Positions 55,688 through 64,000 of a stretch of 64,000 nt of DNA are shown here, piece after piece; positions within the stretch are counted from its first letter, which is position 1; each line of letters opens with the position of its first letter. The position numbers and the translations under genes were made by a program. The notes beneath the pieces were generated by a model. That model did no database searches, was not told the DNA's origin, and worked only from the letters and a program-made list of their open reading frames with translations. The stretch spans positions 97,596-161,595 of the forward strand of contig DVKC01000030.1 in NCBI GenBank assembly GCA_018716295.1, given 5' to 3'. This DNA is from Candidatus Avimuribaculum pullicola. GTDB lineage: Bacteria > Bacteroidota > Bacteroidia > Bacteroidales > Muribaculaceae.

Positions 55688-58048
55688 ATGAAAAAGAAAA
55701 CATTATGCGCAGTTGCGGCCGCCTTGGCTATTGGGACAAGTAGCATAACAATGGCTCAGACCGCAGAACCTTGTATCCCTATCGATCCAAGTATCGAGGC
55801 TAAAGTAGAGAAAACGTTGAGTCAGATGACTTTAGACGAGAAAATCGGGCAGATGTGCGAAATGACTGTCGAAACAATCACCGACTATGACGCAAGTGGC
55901 AAAGAGGGCAGGTTTGTTGTCAACCGGCCAGTGTTGCACGATATGATTGCGAAATATAAAGTGGGGTCGTTTCTGAATGTGCCATTGAGCCAAGCGCAAA
56001 CGCCTGAAGTGTATGAACAATTGTTGAAAGATATTCAAGATGAGTCGATGGCCGAACTGGGTATTCCCAATATTTACGGTATCGACCATATACATGGCAC
56101 GACGTATGTTGATGGCGGGACGCTGTTTGCGCAACCTATCAACCAAGCCGCATCGTTTAACCGTGATATACCGTATGAGGTTTCGGTAATTTGCGCTTAT
56201 GAAACCAAGGCTGCAAGTTTGCCATGGGTATATACGCCTACTATGGACGTGGCCCGCGGCTCATCGTGGTCGAGAATGTGGGAAAGCTATGGCGAAGACC
56301 CATACGTGAATGGGCAAATGGGTGCACAGGCCGTGCGCGGCTTCCAAGGCGACGACCCTAATCACATCGGGGCAACCAACGTGGCTGCTTGTATGAAGCA
56401 TTACATGGGATATGGTGGTGCAGTCAATGGGCTTGACCGTACACCATCGTCGATAACGCGGCGCGACATGCGTGAGAAGTTTTTTGCTCCATTCCTTGAG
56501 GCTGCCCGTGCCGGGGCATTGTCGGTGATGATAAATTCGGCTGTGAATGATGGCCTCCCATTACATGCCAATAAGGAATTGATTACAGGTTGGCTCAAGG
56601 AAGAGTTGAACTGGGATGGAATGGTTGTGACTGATTGGGCCGATATTGTAAACCTATATTCGCGCGACCATATTGCCACTTCCAAGAAAGATGCCATACG
56701 CATTGCTATCAATGCTGGTATCGATATGTCGATGGATCCATACAATACCGATTTCTGCACGTTGCTCAAGGAGCTTGTAGAAGAAGGTGCGGTGGAGATG
56801 AGCCGCATTGATGACGCTGTACGTCGCATATTGCGCTTGAAATACAGGTTAAACCTGTTTGAAAAGCCTGTGTATAATTTTGCCGATTTCCCTGAATTTG
56901 GCAGCGAAGCTCACGCCGAGGTCGCATTGCGTGTGGCCGAGGAAGGACAGGTGTTGTTAAAGAATGAAAATGCTGTATTGCCAATAGCTAAAGGCAAGAA
57001 AATACTTGTAGCTGGGCCAAATGCCAATTCGATGCGTACACTCAATGGCGGTTGGTCATATACTTGGCAAGGTCATAAAACCGATGAGTATGCCGATGAG
57101 TATAACACGATATATGAGGCGTTAAGCAACAAATATGGTGCTGACAACGTAACCCTCGTAGAAGGTGTGAAATATGTGGCTGCCGATGCTGTCAATAGTA
57201 ATTGGCAGCAAGATACGGTTGTCGATATGCAACTGGCTGTGGAAGCAGCAGGTAATGCCGACGTTATAGTAGCTTGCGTGGGCGAAAACTCTTATTGTGA
57301 AACTCCTGGGAATGTAAAAGATTTGACTCTCTCGGCCAACCAGCGGCAATTAATCAAGGCTTTGGCTGCCACAGGCAAGCCTATCGTGTTAATCCTTAAT
57401 GGTGGCCGTCCGCGCATTGTGGAAGAAATCGAACCATTGGCTGCAGCCGTCGTTGATATATTCCTGCCTGGAAATTATGGTGGCGACGCATTGGCCAATT
57501 TGCTCGCTGGTGATGCCAATTTCAGTGCAAAGATGCCTATTACATATCCCAGCAAGGTGAACGGCTTTGCTACGTATGATTACAAGCCGTGTGAAAATGT
57601 GGCAACCATGTCGGGCGCATATAACTATGATGCTAAAATGGATGTGCAATGGCAATTCGGTCATGGGCTTAGCTACACCACCTACAAGTATTCTAATTTC
57701 CGCGTCAGCAAGAGCGATTTTGTTGCGGGTGATGTGCTGGAATTTTCGGTCGATATCACCAATACTGGCGATGTTGCTGGCAAGGAACCTGTTTTGTTGT
57801 TCACAAGCGACGTTGTGGCAAGCATTTCGCCCGACAATTCACGCTTGCGCAACTTTACTAAAGTGGAATTGCGCCCAGGTGAAACCAAGACTGTGACTAT
57901 GAGTGTCAAGGCGAGCGACTTGGCATTTGTGGGATATGATAACAAGTGGCGGCTTGAAGCTGGAGAATTCCGCGTGAAGTGTGGCGACCAGTCGTTGATG
58001 ATTAATTGCACCGAAACCAAGGTGTGGGACACGCCGAATATTGAGTAA
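55688..58048 (+). CDS. bglX: Glycoside hydrolase family 3 beta-glucosidase, secreted
   Basis: Hydrolyses terminal beta-linked sugars from oligosaccharides, probably in the periplasm: a signal peptide (residues 1-24, ending S-M-T-M-A-Q-type) precedes the mature protein. The GH3 N-domain has Y-G-I-D-H-I-H-G and the nucleophile region G-M-V-V-T-D-W near residue 316. The GH3 C-domain ([11 protein letters not shown]) and a fibronectin III-like end ([15 protein letters not shown]) complete the usual 750-790 aa layout. 7 bp after the aminotransferase gene, so probably co-transcribed although its role differs. Confidence 0.94.
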   Translation: MKKKTLCAVAAALAIGTSSITMAQTAEPCIPIDPSIEAKVEKTLSQMTLDEKIGQMCEMTVETITDYDASGKEGRFVVNRPVLHDMIAKYKVGSFLNVPLSQAQTPEVYEQLLKDIQDESMAELGIPNIYGIDHIHGTTYVDGGTLFAQPINQAASFNRDIPYEVSVICAYETKAASLPWVYTPTMDVARGSSWSRMWESYGEDPYVNGQMGAQAVRGFQGDDPNHIGATNVAACMKHYMGYGGAVNGLDRTPSSITRRDMREKFFAPFLEAARAGALSVMINSAVNDGLPLHANKELITGWLKEELNWDGMVVTDWADIVNLYSRDHIATSKKDAIRIAINAGIDMSMDPYNTDFCTLLKELVEEGAVEMSRIDDAVRRILRLKYRLNLFEKPVYNFADFPEFGSEAHAEVALRVAEEGQVLLKNENAVLPIAKGKKILVAGPNANSMRTLNGGWSYTWQGHKTDEYADEYNTIYEALSNKYGADNVTLVEGVKYVAADAVNSNWQQDTVVDMQLAVEAAGNADVIVACVGENSYCETPGNVKDLTLSANQRQLIKALAATGKPIVLILNGGRPRIVEEIEPLAAAVVDIFLPGNYGGDALANLLAGDANFSAKMPITYPSKVNGFATYDYKPCENVATMSGAYNYDAKMDVQWQFGHGLSYTTYKYSNFRVSKSDFVAGDVLEFSVDITNTGDVAGKEPVLLFTSDVVASISPDNSRLRNFTKVELRPGETKTVTMSVKASDLAFVGYDNKWRLEAGEFRVKCGDQSLMINCTETKVWDTPNIE

Positions 58049-58067
58049 GTGTCACTAATAAACATAT

Positions 58068-58108
58068 AACGAGGGCGGTGTGCATCGTGGCATCACCGCC
58101 CTCGTTTG
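58068..58108 (+). terminator. Terminator between bglX and nfnB (bidirectional)
   Basis: AACGAGGGCGGTG / CACCGCCCTCGTT stem with a 13-nt loop, then TTTGT. Serves bglX and, on the other strand, the convergent nfnB gene. Confidence 0.8.
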
Positions 58109-58130
58109 TATTTGAATTGAATGTGCGTCG

Positions 58131-59597
58131 TTATGCTTCGGACAATGCCTTGTGCATGTATTCGGCAGCACGTCGGCCATCGCCCATGGCAAGGATTACT
58201 GTCGCACCACCGCGCACAATGTCGCCACCGGCATAAAGGTCGCTGATTGACGAGCGCATGGTGTCGGGGTCAACCACGATGGTGTTGCGCTTGCTTATTT
58301 CAAGTCCGTTGATCGACTTTGGCACGAGTGGGTTTGGCGACACGCCTACGCTCACTATTACCAAGTCAACGGGAATTTCCTCGATAGCACCCTCAATGGG
58401 GATAGGGGAGCGGCGGCCTGATTCGTCGGGTTCGCCGAGTTGCATTTTCTGTACACGCATCATGTTGACACGTCCGGTTTCATCGCCGAGGTACTCGATG
58501 GGGTTGTGGAGCGTCATAAATTCCACGCCTTCTTCTTTGGCGTGTTTGACTTCTTCGATACGCGCTGGCATTTCTTCTTCGGAACGTCGATATACGAGCA
58601 TGGCCCTTTCAGCACCCATTCGGCGGGCAGTGCGCACCGAGTCCATGGCTGTGTTGCCGCCGCCGATTACCGCCACGTTGCGGCCTGTAAGCACTGGAGT
58701 GTCCCAGTCGGGCTTGCCTGCGCCCATCAGGTTGATGCGAGTGAGGTATTCGTTGCTCGACATCACTCCGTTGAGGTTCTCGCCAGGGATATTCATGAAA
58801 CGCGGCAGCCCTGCTCCCGATGCCACGAATATGCCTTTGAAGCCCATCTCGTGCAGGTCGTCGTAGGTGAGTGTCTTGCCGATGATTATATCTTTTTCGA
58901 AATCAACGCCAATGGCTCGCAGCCCGTCGATTTCGTGGTCAACAATCGAGTTGGGAAGGCGGAATTCGGGTATTCCATATTTTAGTACACCGCCAATCTC
59001 GTGCAAGGCTTCAAACACGGTGACGCTATAGCCCAACTTGGCCATGTCGCCAGCAAACGACAACGCCGCAGGGCCACTTCCTACCACGGCCACTTTTATG
59101 CCGTTGGCTGGGGCAACCTTGGGCAGTGACGAGTTGCCGCTGTTGCGTTCGTAGTCGGCGGCGAAGCGTTCAAGGTATCCTATTGCTACGGGCTGGCTCT
59201 TCATCTTGTGGTGTATGCACTTGCTTTCGCACTGCTTTTCTTGCGGGCACACACGTCCGCACACGGCAGGCAGCGCGCTGGTTTCCTTGAGGGTCGCGGC
59301 AGCTTCGGCAAAGTTGCCACGTTCGATGTTCTTGATGAATTTGGGTATGTTGATGCCCACGGGACACCCAGTTACGCACTGCGGGTTGGGGCAGTCGAGG
59401 CATCGCTTGGCCTCTTCCACGGCCATTTCGGCTGTTATGCCTTGGTTGACCTCCTCGTTGCACGTGATGCGGTACTCGGGCGACAGCTCGGGCATTTTCA
59501 CGCGGGCTATTTTCATGCGTTCTTTCGCCGTCATCGAGCGGCGCAGCTCGTCGCGCCATTGTTCGTTGCGCGATTCGGCTATATTGTCGGTTGTCAT
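58131..59597 (-). CDS. nfnB: NADPH-dependent glutamate synthase-like flavoprotein, NfnB (large) subunit
   Basis: GltD-like oxidoreductase of 488 aa: N-terminal Fe-S domain with C-P-N-P-Q-C and C-P-x-G-I, C-G-R-V-C-P-Q-E-K-Q-C-E-S-K-C, then two FAD/NAD(P) Rossmann motifs (V-V-G-S-G-P-A-A-L-S and V-I-G-G-G-N-T-A-M-D). Paired with the small subunit directly upstream it forms the electron-bifurcating NADH-dependent reduced ferredoxin:NADP+ oxidoreductase. Often annotated gltA in databases. Confidence 0.9.
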   Translation of the reverse strand: MTTDNIAESRNEQWRDELRRSMTAKERMKIARVKMPELSPEYRITCNEEVNQGITAEMAVEEAKRCLDCPNPQCVTGCPVGINIPKFIKNIERGNFAEAAATLKETSALPAVCGRVCPQEKQCESKCIHHKMKSQPVAIGYLERFAADYERNSGNSSLPKVAPANGIKVAVVGSGPAALSFAGDMAKLGYSVTVFEALHEIGGVLKYGIPEFRLPNSIVDHEIDGLRAIGVDFEKDIIIGKTLTYDDLHEMGFKGIFVASGAGLPRFMNIPGENLNGVMSSNEYLTRINLMGAGKPDWDTPVLTGRNVAVIGGGNTAMDSVRTARRMGAERAMLVYRRSEEEMPARIEEVKHAKEEGVEFMTLHNPIEYLGDETGRVNMMRVQKMQLGEPDESGRRSPIPIEGAIEEIPVDLVIVSVGVSPNPLVPKSINGLEISKRNTIVVDPDTMRSSISDLYAGGDIVRGGATVILAMGDGRRAAEYMHKALSEA

Positions 59598-59609
59598 TGT
59601 TTCGGGTGG

Positions 59610-60404
59610 TTATTTGTTAGCGTTGTTGAAAGATTTCAATCTCATCATCAGTTCGTCGAAGTCAACTTCGTGCGCGTCAAACTCGGGACCTTCCACGCAC
59701 ACAAATCGTGTCTTCCCTGCTACCGACACGCGGCAAGCCCCGCACATACCAGTGCCGTCAACCATGATGGCGTTGAGCGAGCATTCGGTGGGCACGTTGT
59801 ATTTCTTGGTGAGCAATGCCACGAATTTCATCATCACGGCGGGGCCGATGGTCATTACGTAGTCAACTTTCTCGCGCTGCAGCACCTGTTCGAGTCCCAC
59901 GGTGACTACACCTTTCTGGCCGTATGAGCCGTCGTCGGTCATGATAATCACCTCGTCGCTATATTCGCGTACTTCCTTTTCGAGGATAATCAGGTCTTTT
60001 GAACGGGCGGCGAGTATGCTGATTACGCGGTTGCCGGCTTTCTTGTATTCGGTGAGGATTGGCAACAATGGAGCGACACCCACGCCGCCACCGCAGCACA
60101 CCACTGTGCCGTAGTTCTTGATTTGTGTGGCTTGTCCGAGCGGGCCGACAACATCGGTCAGGTAGTCGCCTGGTTCAAGTGCGCATATTTTCTGGGTCGA
60201 AACGCCCACGCTCTGCACCACAAGTGTGATTGTTCCATTTTTTGTATCGGCTTGGGCAATGGTCAATGGGATTCGTTCGCCGTGTTCGCCGCAACGCACT
60301 ATCACAAAATGCCCCGCACGGCGCGATTTGGCAATCAACGGAGCTTCTACGACGAGTTTCACCACCTTGTCGGAGAAATGCTCCTTACTTATAATTTTGT
60401 TCAT
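59610..60404 (-). CDS. nfnA: Ferredoxin:NADP+ oxidoreductase small subunit NfnA (FAD/NAD-binding, [2Fe-2S])
   Basis: 264 aa of the dihydroorotate dehydrogenase electron-transfer subunit type. FAD-binding barrel, NAD domain with C-G-G-G-V-G-V-A-P, and a C-terminal [2Fe-2S] ligand set C-G-A-C-R-V...F-V-C-V-E-G-P-E-F-D. Followed by nfnB after 12 bp. Together they interconvert NADH, reduced ferredoxin and NADPH. Confidence 0.9.
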   Translation of the reverse strand: MNKIISKEHFSDKVVKLVVEAPLIAKSRRAGHFVIVRCGEHGERIPLTIAQADTKNGTITLVVQSVGVSTQKICALEPGDYLTDVVGPLGQATQIKNYGTVVCCGGGVGVAPLLPILTEYKKAGNRVISILAARSKDLIILEKEVREYSDEVIIMTDDGSYGQKGVVTVGLEQVLQREKVDYVMTIGPAVMMKFVALLTKKYNVPTECSLNAIMVDGTGMCGACRVSVAGKTRFVCVEGPEFDAHEVDFDELMMRLKSFNNANK

Positions 60405-60429
60405 TTGCTTTGTAATTTGTTATTCTCTA

Positions 60430-60437
60430 CAAAAATA
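60430..60437 (-). promoter_or_regulatory. -7 box (TATTTTTG) of nfnAB
   Basis: Complement reads TATTTTTG, about 25 bp before the nfnA ATG. No clear -33. The rest of 60405-60600 shows no gene. Confidence 0.45.
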
Positions 60438-60610
60438 GCCATTAATTGTGACATTGTTGTAAACAGGATAGCTATTTTTTGTTATGACCTGTTTAAATTA
60501 AACTCATTTAATCAGGCACTGAATCGTGAGTTTCGGGGATATAATGCTACATTGGCGATATTTTACTTGGTTATTATGTACGGTGAAAAATAGGTTGTGA
60601 GGGGGCTGAT

Positions 60611-60643
60611 AAAAAAGGCTTCCTGCCGTGTAGCGGGAAGCCT
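60611..60643 (-). terminator. Terminator of the primary sigma factor gene
   Basis: On the minus strand AGGCTTCC...GGAAGCCT then TTTTTTAT. It lies 37 bp past the stop codon. Confidence 0.8.
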
Positions 60644-60679
60644 GTGCTATTGGTCTTGTCTTGATCGTCTTGAATCGCG

Positions 60680-61540
60680 TCAGTCGCCGAGGTATGATTT
60701 CAGGAGCCGGCTTTTCTGCCCTTTTAGGCGGCGTATGGCCTTTTCCTTGATTTGGCGTACACGCTCGCGTGTGAGGTCGAATTTCGCGCCGATTTCTTCC
60801 AAAGTCATTTCTTGGCAACCAATGCCGAAGAACATCTTCAGTATGTCGCGTTCGCGTTCGTGCAGCTGGTTGAGCGCGCGTTCCACTTCTTTCGACAAGG
60901 ATTCCTGGTTGAGGTTGGAGTCGGCCATCGGCGAGTCGTCGTTAGGCAGCACGTCGAGTAGGCTGTTGTCCTCTCCTTCGACAAATGGGGCATCGACCGA
61001 TATGTGTCGGCCCGAAACCTTCAAAGTGTCGGAAATTTTATCGACAGGAATTTCGAGCTTGTTGGCAAGCTCCTCGGCCGACGGACGGCGTTCGTTTTCC
61101 TGTTCAAATTTTGAAAGGGCCTTGCTGATTTTGTTGAGCGACCCAACCTGGTTGAGCGGCAAGCGCACGATGCGTGATTGCTCGGCGAGTGCTTGCAGGA
61201 TTGATTGCCTAATCCACCACACGGCGTAGGAGATGAATTTGAAGCCACGTGTTTCGTCGAATTTCTGGGCAGCTTTAATCAAGCCGAGATTTCCTTCGTT
61301 GATTAAGTCGGGCAGACTTAGTCCTTGGTTCTGATATTGTTTAGCCACAGAAACCACGAAGCGCAAGTTGGCTCGTGTTAACTTCTCTAATGCCGCATGG
61401 TCGCCTTTTTTGATGGCTTGCGCAAGCTCCACTTCTTCCTCGACGGTGATAAGGTCTTCACGCCCTATCTCTTGGAGGTACTTGTCGAGCGACGCGCTCT
61501 CGCGGTTGGTAATTGATTTGGTAATCTTTAACTGTCTCAT
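60680..61540 (-). CDS. rpoD: Primary RNA polymerase sigma factor, RpoD/SigA type
   Basis: Short Bacteroidetes housekeeping sigma-70 of 286 aa. Region 1.2 (D-K-Y-L-Q-E-I-G), region 2 ([39 protein letters not shown]), region 3 and region 4 HTH ([18 protein letters not shown]). No long N-terminal extension, as usual in this phylum. A -7 box TAACTTTG lies at 61563-61570 (complement). Confidence 0.95.
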   Translation of the reverse strand: MRQLKITKSITNRESASLDKYLQEIGREDLITVEEEVELAQAIKKGDHAALEKLTRANLRFVVSVAKQYQNQGLSLPDLINEGNLGLIKAAQKFDETRGFKFISYAVWWIRQSILQALAEQSRIVRLPLNQVGSLNKISKALSKFEQENERRPSAEELANKLEIPVDKISDTLKVSGRHISVDAPFVEGEDNSLLDVLPNDDSPMADSNLNQESLSKEVERALNQLHERERDILKMFFGIGCQEMTLEEIGAKFDLTRERVRQIKEKAIRRLKGQKSRLLKSYLGD

Positions 61541-61562
61541 GTATGCTCAGAGATTTAGTGTG

Positions 61563-61570
61563 CAAAGTTA
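61563..61570 (-). promoter_or_regulatory. -7 box (TAACTTTG) of rpoD
   Basis: Complement reads TAACTTTG, 22 bp before the start codon. The -33 position is A-rich with no TTG. Confidence 0.5.
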
Positions 61571-61752
61571 GTGTTTTTTTGTATAACATTTGGCATATTT
61601 TGCAAGAAAAATGCCAAAACGTATTTTTCCTGACACTTGAGCTTTGGGTTTGCCAGGATACATATAGTCTATATTATATTAACACGCCAATAGGCTAAAA
61701 GTTGCCGTTGCGCGACGTTAATTTGAGTTAATGAGGCCACTTGGGGATAAAA

Positions 61753-61790
61753 TGTCGGGCAGCCACATTGCATTTGCGGCTGCCCGACCT
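61753..61790 (-). terminator. Terminator of the HtrA protease gene
   Basis: GTCGGGCAGCC / GGCTGCCCGAC with a 13-nt loop; the minus strand continues ATTTTATCC. It lies about 35 bp after the stop codon. Confidence 0.75.
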
Positions 61791-61824
61791 GGTTTTATAT
61801 CCCACATTGTGGGCTGTCATTATG

Positions 61825-63342
61825 TCATTCTGTCAAATCTACTGCATAGTATCTCTTGACCTTTGTTGGGTAAACGCCAGTGATAAACATCACTTTGTCG
61901 CTGTCTTTTCCGTTGACGATGGAGTTGTATATGGCTTCTACCTCATCTTGCGAGTTGACCCTGCGGCCATTTATTTCAAGTATTATGAAGCCATCTTTGA
62001 TGCCAGCGTCTTTGAATTTGCCAGCCTTGAGCCCTGTTACTTGCACACCAGTAGTTATGCCCAGACTTCTTTTCGTGTTATCGTTAGGTTTCTTGAATGC
62101 GCAACCGAGCGAATTGAAATCCGAAGCTTTGGTGATAGTTGTGCTGCCCTGGTTGTTTTTCATCGTGGCCTTAGTGGTGTGAGTCTTGTTGTCGCGGATA
62201 TATGTGATCTCAACCGTGTCGCCTGGGCGCAATTTATTCATTTGCTCCATCATTTGACCGCTATTTTTCACTTGGTTTCCGCCTAATTTCACAATTACGT
62301 CACCCTCTTTGATGCCAGCCTCCATTGCAGCACTTTGTTCGCTTACTTCGGCCACATATATGCCATCGTTGGTGGCGGTGATATCCTTTTCACGTGCCAT
62401 GTCGGCATTAAGTTCGATGTAGGAAATTCCCAATACGGCGCGTTGCACGATGCCATATTCTTTTATGTCGATAACGATTTTCTTGACCAATGCCGATGGG
62501 ATTGCAAATGAGCATCCTGCGTAGTCGCCAGTCTGTGAGTATATTGCAGTGTTGATACCTACCAGCTCGCCATTGGTGTTCACCAGTGCGCCGCCGCTGT
62601 TGCCCTTGTTGACTGCGGCATCGGTCTGTATGTATGACTCGATGCCCATTTGGCGGCTGTGTGTTGCACTGCTGATGCTACGAGCCTTGGCACTGACGAT
62701 GCCGGCGGTTACGGTCGAAGTGAACCCAAACGGGTTGCCCACTGCCAAAACCCATTCGCCAACTTTCAAGGCATCGGAGTCACCAAATGGTATGGTTGGC
62801 AAGTTTTCTCCATCGATTTTGAGCAATGCGATGTCGGAATTGGCATCGCTACCCACGATGGTAGCATTGTAGGTGCTGTTGTCGTTGAGCGTGACTTCAA
62901 GTTTCTCGGCACCCTCTATTACGTGGTTGTTGGTCACGATATAGCCGTCCGACGATATGATGACACCTGAGCCAAGTCCGAGTGGTTGCGGTGTGGCATT
63001 TTCTTGCTGCTGGCGTTGTCCGCGGCCGTAACCCGGGCCGAAGAAAAATTCAAATGGGTCGATGTATTGTTGGCGTGTGCTGCGCGGAGTGGCGTAACTC
63101 TTTATGCATACCACTGCATTGACCGATTTTTCGGCGGCAACAGTGAAGTCGGTGTCTAAGGCCGACGAAGCCGCAGTGCGGATAAAATGACCATTTGTAT
63201 CAATATTGTTTTGATACGTTATTTCATTGTCAAATGTGCCAGCTGTATCATTGTCAAATGCCGAAGTTGCAATGACGGTGGCAGCTGAGCCAAGTACCGA
63301 AGCACCTAATAATAATAGTGCGAATTTTGCTGTTTGTTTCAT
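61825..63342 (-). CDS. degP: DegP/HtrA-family periplasmic serine protease
   Basis: Envelope quality-control protease, 505 aa. N-terminal signal or anchor (residues 7-27), trypsin-like domain with H140 (V-T-N-N-H), D170 (S-D-I-A-L-L) and S249 (G-N-S-G-G-A), then two PDZ domains (about 300-390 and 415-490). A Gln/Gly/Arg-rich loop lies at 103-117. The upstream 368-bp region is shared with the divergent kinase gene. Confidence 0.95.
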   Translation of the reverse strand: MKQTAKFALLLLGASVLGSAATVIATSAFDNDTAGTFDNEITYQNNIDTNGHFIRTAASSALDTDFTVAAEKSVNAVVCIKSYATPRSTRQQYIDPFEFFFGPGYGRGQRQQQENATPQPLGLGSGVIISSDGYIVTNNHVIEGAEKLEVTLNDNSTYNATIVGSDANSDIALLKIDGENLPTIPFGDSDALKVGEWVLAVGNPFGFTSTVTAGIVSAKARSISSATHSRQMGIESYIQTDAAVNKGNSGGALVNTNGELVGINTAIYSQTGDYAGCSFAIPSALVKKIVIDIKEYGIVQRAVLGISYIELNADMAREKDITATNDGIYVAEVSEQSAAMEAGIKEGDVIVKLGGNQVKNSGQMMEQMNKLRPGDTVEITYIRDNKTHTTKATMKNNQGSTTITKASDFNSLGCAFKKPNDNTKRSLGITTGVQVTGLKAGKFKDAGIKDGFIILEINGRRVNSQDEVEAIYNSIVNGKDSDKVMFITGVYPTKVKRYYAVDLTE

Positions 63343-63710
63343 AATGTGTTATTTGTTAAATAATTGTCTATTTTAAAATTTACTAACTTAAAAATTAACT
63401 TTTAAATCTGCCGTAAAAGTAGTGCAATATTTGATACGGTGTACACATAAGTACTTATATTTAAAATAATTTAATATGCTTGTATGCGCTTTTAGAACAA
63501 ATTAATGTGGATTGTAAAAAACACATTCGGGCGTATTTCAAATGTTGCAAATGGTGTGCCACACATTTCGTGTCATGATTTTCTGTTGACCGTTTTGGTT
63601 TTTTCCCCACTGCTTTTTTGTTGATATTGGTGATAATTTGTTAACTTTGTGTGTGACGCAGCTTGCCGGGGTGCGGCTGGCGGCGGTTTACCATCAGAAA
63701 ACTTTACGTT
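63343..63710. other. Divergent promoter region between degP and the kinase gene (368 bp)
   Basis: A/T-rich near degP, with a weak -7 box TACTTTTA (complement of 63414-63421). The part near the kinase carries TAACTTTG at 63642-63649. No gene seen. Confidence 0.5.
63618..63649 (+). promoter_or_regulatory. Promoter of the Ser/Thr kinase gene
   Basis: TTG at 63618-63620, a 21-bp spacer and TAACTTTG at 63642-63649. The leader to the ATG at 63711 is about 55 nt and is G/C-rich. Confidence 0.6.
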
Positions 63711-64000
63711 ATGAAAACATACGACAGGGCCTTGCTTCCGGGGACGGTGCTGCGGGGCAAGAAGAACAGTTACCGCATCGACCGTGTGCTGGGGCAGGGT
63801 ACATTTGGCATCACTTACCTTGCCTATACCACTGCGACGGTGGAGGGCGACCTTGGCAAGTTGCAGGGCGAGATACAGGTGGCAGTCAAGGAGTTTTTCA
63901 TGAGCGACATCAACGGGCGCGAGGGTAGCACGGTCACCACGGGCGGCAGCGGGGAACTGTTTGACAAGTACCGCCACAAGTTTGCCCGCGAGTCGGCCAA
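63711..64000 (+). CDS. Hanks-type Ser/Thr protein kinase (3' end outside window)
   Basis: Starts M-K-T-Y-D-R-A-L-L-P-G-T-V-L. The kinase domain begins at once with the Gly-rich loop L-G-Q-G-T-F-G-I-T-Y-L-A (residues about 27-38) and the catalytic-lobe Lys in V-A-V-K-E-F-F near residue 60. F-M-S-D-I-N-G-R, a common motif in Bacteroidetes kinases, follows. Only 96 residues are inside the window. The coding sequence is more G/C-rich than the degP gene beside it, possibly a recent arrival. Substrate unknown. Confidence 0.9.
   Translation, partial: MKTYDRALLPGTVLRGKKNSYRIDRVLGQGTFGITYLAYTTATVEGDLGKLQGEIQVAVKEFFMSDINGREGSTVTTGGSGELFDKYRHKFARESA

Overview
The window is a chromosomal segment of a Bacteroidales bacterium. 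A Muribaculaceae- or Prevotella-like relative is a guess I cannot confirm from sequence alone. The evidence is the TAnnTTTG promoter -7 boxes with a TTG about 19-21 bp upstream, the weak Shine-Dalgarno sequences, a short 286-residue primary sigma factor, a DUF4924 gene beside rfbD and prfC, and an orphan tyrosine integrase of the Bacteroidetes type. I saw no tRNA, rRNA or CRISPR array.

Layout. 1-2.5 kb: a cyclophilin lipoprotein (partial), a small hypothetical gene and an Omp85-like barrel driven by a dispersed promoter repeat. 2.7-11.8 kb: an exopolysaccharide cluster (receiver protein, initiating sugar transferase, short TolC-like protein, Wzz/Wzc-like protein, O-antigen polymerase/ligase, glycosyltransferases, a phosphoribosyltransferase-HAD fusion). 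12.0-14.8 kb: phoH, purC, ubiE. 15.2-24.6 kb: a type I restriction-modification locus with an internal nuclease gene and a tyrosine recombinase lying among one complete and two silent hsdS cassettes joined by short inverted repeats. This is a phase-variable shufflon. 24.9-31.0 kb: dnaK, a Crp/Fnr regulator, DUF4924, rfbD, prfC. 31.3-48.9 kb: an accessory island between prfC and priA. 48.9-63.3 kb: priA, a dTDP-amino-sugar operon ending in a GH3 glucosidase, nfnAB, the primary sigma factor, and an HtrA protease. From 63.7 kb: the start of a Ser/Thr kinase running off the window.

The most notable region is 32.7-46.8 kb on the minus strand. Fifteen closely packed genes, many overlapping by 4-8 bp, form what looks like one operon. 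In order of transcription they are an ECF-type sigma factor, a putative anti-sigma protein, an M48 metallopeptidase, a DUF445 membrane protein, a dynamin-like GTPase, three paralogous P-loop GTPases alternating with two paralogous 'GGYKD' proteins, two more M48 peptidases, a previously uncalled 45-residue Cys-containing peptide, a radical SAM/SPASM enzyme and a GNAT acetyltransferase. The peptide gene overlaps the end of the last peptidase gene and stops 8 nt before the radical SAM gene. I read it as a ribosomally made, post-translationally modified peptide attached to a membrane-associated, GTPase-based stress or conflict system under its own sigma switch. Function is inferred from gene content only.

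Several start codons were moved from the longest open frame on the basis of signal peptides, promoters, overlaps or remembered family N-termini. Each case is noted in its entry.
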